This document shows, one piece after another, positions 1 through 6,683 of a stretch of 6,683 nt of DNA. The translations under genes and the position numbers were made by a program. The stretch is taken from the NCBI GenBank assembly GCA_024404475.1, contig JAKSPV010000082.1:1-6683 (forward strand), read 5' to 3'. Each line of letters starts with the position of its first letter. Position 1 is the stretch's first letter. The notes beneath the pieces are model-generated. The model was not told the DNA's origin, made no database searches, and saw only the letters and a program-made list of their open reading frames with translations. The stretch is from Clostridia bacterium. GTDB lineage: Bacteria; Bacillota; Clostridia; Oscillospirales; CAG-272.

Positions 1-3
1 CTT

Positions 4-12
4 GAAGGAGGG
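4..12 (+). promoter_or_regulatory. Shine-Dalgarno site that sets the start of the YgjV-family gene
   Basis: The run GAAGGAGGG is an almost perfect anti-16S match and ends four bases before a GTG codon at position 17. An in-frame TTG at position 2 would place this site inside the coding sequence and leave no upstream signal visible, so GTG at 17 is the better start. Confidence 0.85.
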
Positions 13-16
13 ACAC

Positions 17-544
17 GTGACACCCGGATTTTATCTGATCCAGCTCATCGGATTCATGGGCACGGTACTGTTTTTCCTTTCGTTTCAGTTCAAGGAAAAC
101 AAAAAACTGTTCCGCGTCCAGCTCATCTCCTATGTGCTGTATACGGCGCACCTGATCCTCCTCGGCGCCACGACGGGAGGAATTAGTTATCTGATCAACT
201 GTATGCGCTCCTTCTGCCTCTCCTCGGAGTGGAAGTTCGCAAAGAGCAACGCCATGTGCGTGATCCTGTGCCTTTTGCAGGTCGCGGCGCTGCTTCTGAC
301 CTGGTCGGGATGGATCTCGCTCCTGCCGGTCGTCGCCAACATCGCTTCCACGATCGGCGGCTACACGAAGAACCCGCAGAAGATCCGCGCGGTCGGCATT
401 TTTATCAATTCGCCGCTCTGGATCGTCTATAATATTCTCGTCGGATCGTGGGCGGGCATCCTTGACGAGGTGGTCAGCGAGGCGTCCATGATCATCTCGG
501 TCGTCCGTTTCGGCTGGAAGAATCTCGACAAAACGGAAGAATAG
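17..544 (+). CDS. YgjV-family integral inner-membrane protein
   Basis: A small polytopic membrane protein of 175 residues starting at GTG 17. Hydrophobic segments lie at about residues 4-23, 34-52, 77-95, 99-116, 124-143 and 146-163, with charged loops such as QFKENKK (24-30) and YTKNPQKIR (116-124) between them. The N-terminal pattern 'QLIGFMGTVLFFLSFQFK' and the later 'NSPLWIVYNILVGSWAG' resemble the Imp-YgjV family, whose function is not established. The two halves look loosely repeated (L-x-G...h-x-x-x-P/Q...loop), which recalls small duplicated transporters, but I cannot show homology to one. The gene ends 33 bases before the ABC-F gene with no terminator between, so the two are probably one transcript; any promoter lies outside the window. 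The family call rests on pattern recognition; membrane location is much surer than function. Confidence 0.75.
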   Translation: MTPGFYLIQLIGFMGTVLFFLSFQFKENKKLFRVQLISYVLYTAHLILLGATTGGISYLINCMRSFCLSSEWKFAKSNAMCVILCLLQVAALLLTWSGWISLLPVVANIASTIGGYTKNPQKIRAVGIFINSPLWIVYNILVGSWAGILDEVVSEASMIISVVRFGWKNLDKTEE

Positions 545-577
545 TCTTTTGCAAAATCAAAGTAAGGAACGGAAATA

Positions 578-2500
<1,923 letters not shown>

Positions 2501-2512
2501 TGTCCGACAACA

Positions 2513-2548
2513 AAAACACCCCCTCTGCCGGGGGTGTTTTGTTTTTTT
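2513..2548. terminator. Intrinsic terminator, probably bidirectional, between convergent genes
   Basis: An 11-bp perfect stem (2513-2523 with 2530-2540, five C-G pairs at the top and four A-T pairs at the base) closes a six-base loop. On the + strand it is followed by G and seven T (2542-2548), a good rho-independent terminator 12 bases after the ABC-F stop. On the - strand the same stem runs into TTTTTGTTGT, so it can also end the lipoprotein transcript, whose stop codon is at 2580. Confidence 0.9.
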
Positions 2549-2579
2549 CTGTTTTCAATCACGCCTGTGGAAAACGCAG

Positions 2580-4229
2580 TCAGTGACCAGCCTCTGTCCG
2601 GAACGAGAAGTCCGATACCGGATCGGTGTACGTCACCGAGCTGAAAGAGAACGTGATCTTTTCGAGAAATGCGCCGGTGTCGGGATCGGTGAAGATCTCA
2701 ATGCCGGTGATCAACGCGCCCTCATAGGTGACGGAGAAGCACGGGAGGTCTTTATCCGTCCCGCTCTCCCGCCGACGGAACAGCGAGAGCGTAAGCTCTT
2801 CGCCGTTTTCCGCCGCTTGCTGCAGGTGAGGCGTTGCACAGTCTACCCTATGAACCACCGCGGCAGATCGTGCCTCCGGCGCGGAGAACGTCCCCGTTTC
2901 GGTGCTGAATGCCGCACTGACGGGGGCGGAATAGCCGTAAGTCCGGATCATGTTTTCGTAAATGCCGCTCCCCCGGTAGTCTCCGGAAATCGTGCCCTGC
3001 TCAGCGCCCGTGACCGACAGATACATCGTAAATGCCTTGTCTTTTTCCGCGCCGGGATAGCGAACGGTGCTTCGTTCGGGGAGCGCCCCGTCCGGCTTGC
3101 CCTCCGCTGTCCATTTTGCGCCGGTGATGACCTCGCAATACGTGACCGTGCGGTACGTGACGATCAGACGCTCGAGCAGATTGCCGCTCGCCCCGTCGGT
3201 GAAGATCTCACTGGCTACGATGACGGCGTCCTCGTAATCGGCGGTCGTCCGCACGATCTCGTAGCCGGAGGTATCGAGCATCGTGCGGCACAGGTGAAGC
3301 GAGAGCTTCTCGCCGTTCGCCGCCGCCTCCTGCAAACGCGGCGTCGCGCAGTCCACGCGGTGAACGAACGAGGCGATGTCGCCGATACGGTAGTCATAGA
3401 GAAGCAGACTGCCCTCGGGCTGCTGCATTTCGCCGCGCTGTCCGTCAGTGATGTATTCCGGCTCGCCGGCGATGACGCTGCCGTCTTCGCCGGTGACGGT
3501 CAGATACATGTGTGCTTTTTCGGTGCTGGCGTAGGCGACCGTTGTCTCCTCCGCCGTGCCGGACGCGGTGTAAGCGTCGGACGTGCTGCCCCACGTGCTG
3601 TGCCAGGTGTTGCCGCTGCGGTTATCCGTGTACGTCACCTCGGCAAAGGTGAACGTGACTTTTTCGTATATTCCGTCGTTCGTGTCCCGGACGATCTCCG
3701 TCGCAATCACGGTGGCGCCCGTGAAAGCGGCGGTGAAGTGACGTACCTCATCGCCCGAGGAGACGACCGCGTTTTTCATGACCGTGATGTCCAGCTTTTC
3801 GCCGGTCGAGAATGCTTTTTGCAGTTTCGGCATGGCGCAGTCAAGCCGGTGGAAAAACGAGGCGGGATGCTGCAGTACCTCGTCAGCGCCGGAGTCCGCG
3901 TTATAGGACTGCTCCGCGCCGGCGGAAAAGCCGTAGGCAATGATCGCACCCATGAGATCGCCGCTCCGCTTGTAATCGCCTGCAATCTCGCCCTGTTCCT
4001 CACCGACGATCTTTACGTAATACGTCGTGAGATCGGCGTGCGCGCCGAGAAAACCGTAGTCGCCGGAGACGACGTTCTGCGTGCCGCCGATCTGCCGATC
4101 AGGACTGTCGAGACCGGTGTCGGTGGTGTCCGTGGCGGGATTGACGTCGGGCGAGGTGCCGACGCAGGACGAAAGCAGCAAAAGGAGCGCCGCGGCAAGT
4201 GCCATCGCGCGAAGAAGAACGTGCTTCAT
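2580..4229 (-). CDS. Exported lipoprotein with three tandem Hcp-like domains
   Basis: This 549-residue protein begins with a lipoprotein signal peptide: K2 and R7, a hydrophobic core at 8-19, and lipobox L-S-S-C with Cys22 as the lipidation site. A Thr/Asp/Pro-rich tether follows (23-60). Three related domains follow at about 68-203, 239-373 and 400-543. Each opens with Y-V/L-x-V/I-x-G (VKIVG, LTVTG, LSVTG). Each has a central H-R-L/V-D-C-A-x-P-x-L-Q (127-136, 290-299, 460-469) followed by a stretch with G-E-K/E-L, then A-x-I/V...E-I, and closes with E-K/R...V-T-Y. This order resembles the Hcp1 family (tube protein of type VI secretion): the opening VTG strand, the D-x-A/S-P-x-L...A...G helix, and the final Y/E-x-x-x-F-x-F strand. 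A GAGGTGA ribosome binding site sits seven bases before ATG, and a good promoter lies upstream. The export signal is clear; the Hcp assignment comes from motif order, not a search, and its function is unknown. It could instead be an unrelated beta-rich surface repeat. Confidence 0.85.
   Translation of the reverse strand: MKHVLLRAMALAAALLLLLSSCVGTSPDVNPATDTTDTGLDSPDRQIGGTQNVVSGDYGFLGAHADLTTYYVKIVGEEQGEIAGDYKRSGDLMGAIIAYGFSAGAEQSYNADSGADEVLQHPASFFHRLDCAMPKLQKAFSTGEKLDITVMKNAVVSSGDEVRHFTAAFTGATVIATEIVRDTNDGIYEKVTFTFAEVTYTDNRSGNTWHSTWGSTSDAYTASGTAEETTVAYASTEKAHMYLTVTGEDGSVIAGEPEYITDGQRGEMQQPEGSLLLYDYRIGDIASFVHRVDCATPRLQEAAANGEKLSLHLCRTMLDTSGYEIVRTTADYEDAVIVASEIFTDGASGNLLERLIVTYRTVTYCEVITGAKWTAEGKPDGALPERSTVRYPGAEKDKAFTMYLSVTGAEQGTISGDYRGSGIYENMIRTYGYSAPVSAAFSTETGTFSAPEARSAAVVHRVDCATPHLQQAAENGEELTLSLFRRRESGTDKDLPCFSVTYEGALITGIEIFTDPDTGAFLEKITFSFSSVTYTDPVSDFSFRTEAGH
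2601..4028 (-). repeat. Three-fold tandem domain repeat within the lipoprotein gene
   Basis: The repeats map to 3621-4028 (domain 1), 3111-3515 (domain 2) and 2601-3032 (domain 3). The H-R-x-D-C motifs are 163 and 170 residues apart, so the unit includes its linker; domains 2 and 3 are preceded by similar linkers (TTVAYASTEK and STVRYPGAEK). Domains 2 and 3 are the closest pair around HRVDCATP. The copies are clearly alike at protein level but diverged at DNA level, so the duplication is old and kept by selection rather than a recent slippage product. Confidence 0.85.
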
Positions 4230-4236
4230 AAAAATG

Positions 4237-4243
4237 TCACCTC
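4237..4243 (-). promoter_or_regulatory. Ribosome binding site of the lipoprotein gene
   Basis: Read on the - strand this is GAGGTGA, seven bases before the ATG at 4229-4227. It supports the - strand frame as the real gene against the long antisense frame on the + strand. Confidence 0.85.
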
Positions 4244-4264
4244 ATCGGGAAAATTTACTCTCTT

Positions 4265-4293
4265 ATCTTACCATAAAACCACGGCTTTGGCAA
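4265..4293 (-). promoter_or_regulatory. Sigma-A type promoter for the lipoprotein gene
   Basis: On the - strand, TTGCCA (4293-4288) and TAAGAT (4270-4265) are separated by exactly 17 bases, and the -10 is preceded by TGG, giving an extended -10. Transcription would start near 4258, leaving a leader of roughly 30 bases before the ATG. Both hexamers match consensus at five or four of six positions. Confidence 0.85.
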
Positions 4294-4294
4294 G

Positions 4295-4324
4295 GCGTTT
4301 TCGGCGAAAGACGCGGCAGGCGTC
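4295..4324. repeat. Two adjacent small inverted repeats between the divergent promoters
   Basis: GCGTTTTCGGCGAAAGACGC (4295-4314) folds as GCGT/ACGC plus TTTC/GAAA with one bulged base. Directly overlapping it, GACGC-ggcag-GCGTC (4310-4324) is a perfect 5-bp inverted repeat with a 5-bp spacer. They sit immediately upstream of the lipoprotein -35 element and about 45 bases before the kinase -35, a place where a regulator could bind. No known operator is recognised, and short repeats of this kind can arise by chance in GC-rich DNA. Confidence 0.35.
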
Positions 4325-4369
4325 ACCGGCGCGTACACAATAAGCGCGGATTTCTTCTGCTTTTTGCAG

Positions 4370-4398
4370 TTGACAAACAAAAAAAGTCGAATTATAAT
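4370..4398 (+). promoter_or_regulatory. Perfect consensus sigma-A promoter for the sensor kinase operon
   Basis: TTGACA (4370-4375), a 17-base A-rich spacer and TATAAT (4393-4398) match the housekeeping consensus at all twelve positions. Transcription would start near 4405, giving a leader of about 58 bases to the kinase ATG. This placement excludes the longer upstream reading of the kinase frame. Confidence 0.93.
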
Positions 4399-4412
4399 TT
4401 ATGTGGGAGTAT

Positions 4413-4440
4413 TGTGCCCGCCGCGCTTCGGCACGGCACA
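4413..4440 (+). other. Hairpin in the 5' leader of the kinase transcript
   Basis: TGTGCC (4413-4418) pairs with GGCACA (4435-4440), then after a 1x2 internal loop GCCG (4420-4423) pairs with CGGC (4429-4432), closing a five-base loop. It begins about eight bases after the predicted transcription start. No T run follows, so it is not a terminator. It could stabilise the transcript or affect ribosome access; no riboswitch class is recognised. Confidence 0.5.
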
Positions 4441-4448
4441 GTCGGCAG

Positions 4449-4455
4449 AAGGGGG
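4449..4455 (+). promoter_or_regulatory. Ribosome binding site of the sensor kinase
   Basis: AAGGGGG lies seven bases before ATG 4463 and is the only purine-rich site between the promoter and the first transmembrane segment, so it fixes that start. Confidence 0.75.
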
Positions 4456-4462
4456 ATCCGTC

Positions 4463-6664
4463 ATGAAATTCAAGAACGTCGGCAAGATCTTTTTCGGCCC
4501 GTTTTTCACGACGATAGCCGTGCTTGTGATCATCGTCGTTTCCGTCATTCTTGTCATGATCCCTCAGCCCAACTTCTTGGTGGTACAGAGTCCGGAGAGC
4601 TACCCCGCCCTCGCTATGCAGGACAGCGCGGGCGTCTATTCCGAGGCGGTCTGGTTCTCGCTGACAAACGGCATCGACGACCTCGACCTGATCCTCACCT
4701 CCGATATTTTCTCGCTCCGGATCGTTTTTGTGACGGACGCCGACGGCAACATCATCGGCAAGAGCAATCTCGCCAAGTATTCGATTCAGAAAGACAACAT
4801 TTTCGATCATTTCGCGGGCGGGGAATACCTTGACGACATTTCGGAAAGCGATGTCCGTGAACTCCTGAAAAACGGCGAGAACGGCTCGTTCTCCGTTTAT
4901 CAGAATCAGAAGGAATTTCTCGTCTTCCGCCCGATGGGCGACGGCGGTCTCCGCTTTTTCTATATGCTTCACCAGAGCGACGTCGACCGCATCTATTCCA
5001 GCGCCGGAAAGTACGTGAAGAGCGTCCGGTCCCTCGGCGCCGCCTATATCACGATCCTGCTCGGGCTCGTGGTGCTGATGGGCTCGTACATTTTCTTCGT
5101 TGCCAAGACGAGTGAGCTCAAGATCACACTGAGCAACCTCAAGGCGCGCCGCGCGCAGGAGCAGGCACGCGTCTTCACGGACATCACGCGCGTTCTGGCG
5201 CAGAGTTACGAAAAGATTTATTACGTCAATCTTTCGACCGATCATTACAAGGTTTTTGCCTCAACGACCTCGGAGACGGAATCGCCGCTGAAGTTTGAGG
5301 GCGACGATTTCTGGAACGTCGTTATCGGCGGACTCCTCGACAGTACGGTCGAAGACGACCGCGATATCGCGGAGGCATTCCTCGACCGGAACGTCCTGCC
5401 GGACAGACTGGCAACGGAGGGCTACCTGAAAAGCCGCTTCCGGATGTACACTTACGGCGTTCCCGCGTACTATTCGCTCAACGCGTGCCCGACCGAGCTC
5501 AACGGTCAGCGCTACCTCGTCCTCGGTATCAAGAACGTGGACGCCACGGTGTCGCACGACGTGCAGCAGCTCGCCGAGAAAGAAGCGGCGCTCCGCCGTG
5601 TCGAGATCTACCGCGGCGCACTGCTGGATAACATGCTGGCATACCTCGAACTTAATATAACCGACGGACGCGTCGTCGACGGCCCTTTCATCGCGGACGA
5701 GAAAAAACGGATGATGCCGCTGGAGCGAACGTCGTTCACTATGCCGGACACGATCGACGAGATGGCGATGATCTGGGGCAAGTATCTTTACGAGAACGGT
5801 CCCGAGCAGAGCAATTACATCAAGAACAACTCCCGCGCCCACCTGATCGACGAGTTCGAAAAAGGCCACAGTATCGTGGAATTCGACTTTGAAGCCAAGT
5901 GGAACGACGGAAGCGTCCGCGGCATCCGGCAGAACTACTACATGTCGCGCCGTGAAAAGGACGGCGATATTGTGGCGCTCTGCGTCCTTTACGACATGAC
6001 CGAAAAGATCGAACGCGACCGCGAGATCAAGAACCTGACGACGGAACTGCTCCAGTCCCGCATCAAGATCTCAACGGGTCAGATGCAGCCGCACTTCCTT
6101 TACAACGTCCTCGGTTCGATCCGCGAGATCATTCTGGAGGATCCGCAGTACGCCTCCGATTTGATCTGTGACTTCACGACGCACCTGCGCGCTTGCATCA
6201 AATCGCTGTCGAACGACGATCTGATCCCGTTCTACAAAGAAGTCGAGAACATCAAGGCGTACGTGAATATCGAGAAGATGCGCTTCGGAGACCGGATGCA
6301 GGTCGAGTTCGATATCGGCAAGGATAACTTCGACGTTGTCCCGCTGAGTATCCAACCGCTCGTCGAGAACGCCATCCGTCACGGGCTTTATCCGAAGACG
6401 GACGGGACCGGCATCGTCCGGATCTCCTCGTTCACGCAGAACGGCTACTCCGTCATCGTCGTGAAGGATAACGGCGTCGGCTTCGACTACGAAAAGGTCA
6501 TCGGGGAGATCCGCGATCACAAGCGCGACTCGGCGGGTCTGCTCAATCTGACGCTCCGCCTCGAGAAGATCATGGATGCGAAGGTCTATTTCGACAGTAA
6601 GATCGGTGAGGGAACGACCGTCACCGTACTGATCCCGCAAAAGGAAGAGGGTGCCCAGGAATGA
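4463..6664 (+). CDS. LytS/YesM-type membrane sensor histidine kinase with Cache-like and PAS-like domains
   Basis: A 733-residue two-component sensor. Membrane segment 1 is at about 14-33 and segment 2 at about 192-213. The outside part (35-190) holds 'RIVFVTDADGNIIGKSN' and a later 'GSFSVYQNQKEFLVFRPM', a pattern typical of single Cache domains that bind small ligands. In the cytoplasm, two PAS-like regions follow (about 235-366 and 380-516), each with a similar strand pair (IYYVNLSTDHYKVF; AYLELNITDGRVV); the second ends in the DMTEKIERDREI helix leading to the kinase. The core is of the PF06580 type: phosphoacceptor H544 in QMQPHFLYN, N box QPLVENAIRHG (631-641), G1 box DNGVGF (669-674), S-A-G-L-L-N at 690-695 and GEGTTVTVLIP at 715-725. 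The first glycine of the usual G-x-G-L box is replaced by S690. The stop overlaps the next start as ATGA, so kinase and regulator are translationally coupled. The ligand is unknown. Confidence 0.93.
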   Translation: MKFKNVGKIFFGPFFTTIAVLVIIVVSVILVMIPQPNFLVVQSPESYPALAMQDSAGVYSEAVWFSLTNGIDDLDLILTSDIFSLRIVFVTDADGNIIGKSNLAKYSIQKDNIFDHFAGGEYLDDISESDVRELLKNGENGSFSVYQNQKEFLVFRPMGDGGLRFFYMLHQSDVDRIYSSAGKYVKSVRSLGAAYITILLGLVVLMGSYIFFVAKTSELKITLSNLKARRAQEQARVFTDITRVLAQSYEKIYYVNLSTDHYKVFASTTSETESPLKFEGDDFWNVVIGGLLDSTVEDDRDIAEAFLDRNVLPDRLATEGYLKSRFRMYTYGVPAYYSLNACPTELNGQRYLVLGIKNVDATVSHDVQQLAEKEAALRRVEIYRGALLDNMLAYLELNITDGRVVDGPFIADEKKRMMPLERTSFTMPDTIDEMAMIWGKYLYENGPEQSNYIKNNSRAHLIDEFEKGHSIVEFDFEAKWNDGSVRGIRQNYYMSRREKDGDIVALCVLYDMTEKIERDREIKNLTTELLQSRIKISTGQMQPHFLYNVLGSIREIILEDPQYASDLICDFTTHLRACIKSLSNDDLIPFYKEVENIKAYVNIEKMRFGDRMQVEFDIGKDNFDVVPLSIQPLVENAIRHGLYPKTDGTGIVRISSFTQNGYSVIVVKDNGVGFDYEKVIGEIRDHKRDSAGLLNLTLRLEKIMDAKVYFDSKIGEGTTVTVLIPQKEEGAQE

Positions 6665-6683
6665 GAGCTGTAATCGTTGATGA
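6661..6683 (+). CDS. Response regulator, 5' end only (cut by window edge)
   Basis: ATG 6661 overlaps the kinase TGA by four bases and is preceded by AAGGAAGAGGG (6641-6651). The visible residues are MRAVIVD plus an incomplete codon beginning GA, which would be D or E. A short hydrophobic strand ending in two acidic residues is the standard opening of a receiver domain, the acidic pair binding Mg2+. After LytS/YesM kinases the partner is commonly a YesN-like AraC-type or LytTR-type regulator, but the output domain lies outside the window. Confidence 0.85.

Noticed and set aside
2..16. TTG start for the YgjV-family gene
   Set aside because: These codons contain the Shine-Dalgarno sequence for the GTG at 17.
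545..577. Possible separate promoter for the ABC-F gene
   Set aside because: TTGCAA is present but no -10 element fits at a workable distance within the 33-base gap; co-transcription with the upstream gene is simpler.
2583..4343. Long open frame (586 residues) on the + strand, antisense to the lipoprotein
   Set aside because: The opposite strand has promoter, ribosome binding site, lipoprotein signal and a three-fold domain repeat. The + frame gives an Arg/Val/Gly-rich product without recognisable domains or a ribosome binding site, as expected for an antisense shadow in GC-rich DNA.
4364..4462. N-terminal extension of the kinase frame
   Set aside because: It contains the consensus promoter, so it cannot be on the transcript from that promoter; ATG 4463 has a proper ribosome binding site and begins a typical signal-anchor.
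4268..5245. 325-residue - strand frame over the kinase 5' half and the intergenic region
   Set aside because: It runs through both promoters and the leader hairpin and is antisense to the membrane and sensor domains of the kinase; the product is charged and unlike any family I know.

Overview
The window looks like chromosomal DNA of a GC-rich member of the Clostridia (Bacillota), perhaps an uncultured gut lineage such as the Oscillospirales. This is inferred from strong AGGAGG-type ribosome binding sites, near-consensus sigma-A promoters, a Gram-positive style lipoprotein signal and a LytS/YesM-type sensor kinase. No mobile element, tRNA, rRNA or CRISPR array is visible.

Left part (1-2550, + strand): a small YgjV-family inner-membrane protein (17-544) is followed after 33 bases by a complete 640-residue ABC-F ATPase (578-2500). 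They are probably co-transcribed from a promoter upstream of the window. A GC-rich hairpin flanked by A/T runs (2513-2548) lies just past the ABC-F stop and can serve both this unit and the gene converging on it.

Middle (2580-4229, - strand): a 549-residue exported lipoprotein with three tandem domains of about 140 residues. Each domain follows the sequence pattern of Hcp, the tube protein of type VI secretion: an opening 'VTG' strand, an H-R-x-D-C-A-x-P-x-L-Q stretch matching the Hcp 'D-K-x-S-P-x-L' region, then 'Y/F-x-x-A-x-I/V-x-x-x-E-I' and a closing 'E-K/R-x-x-x-x-F-x-x-V-T-Y' strand. Three linked Hcp-like domains on a lipid-anchored, Sec-exported protein in what seems a Gram-positive cell is the most unusual item here.

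Right part (4230-6683): a 233-base divergent intergenic region holds two well-formed promoters facing away from each other. The one for the lipoprotein is TTGCCA-17-TAAGAT with an extended -10. The one for the sensor kinase is a perfect TTGACA-17-TATAAT. Inverted repeats lie between them and a leader hairpin follows the kinase promoter. The kinase (4463-6664) has an extracytoplasmic Cache-like sensor, two cytoplasmic PAS-like regions and a LytS/YesM catalytic core. Its stop overlaps the start of the next gene (ATGA), whose first residues, MRAVIVD, are those of a response regulator cut off by the window edge. The divergent layout suggests, but does not prove, that this two-component system controls or senses something connected with the lipoprotein.
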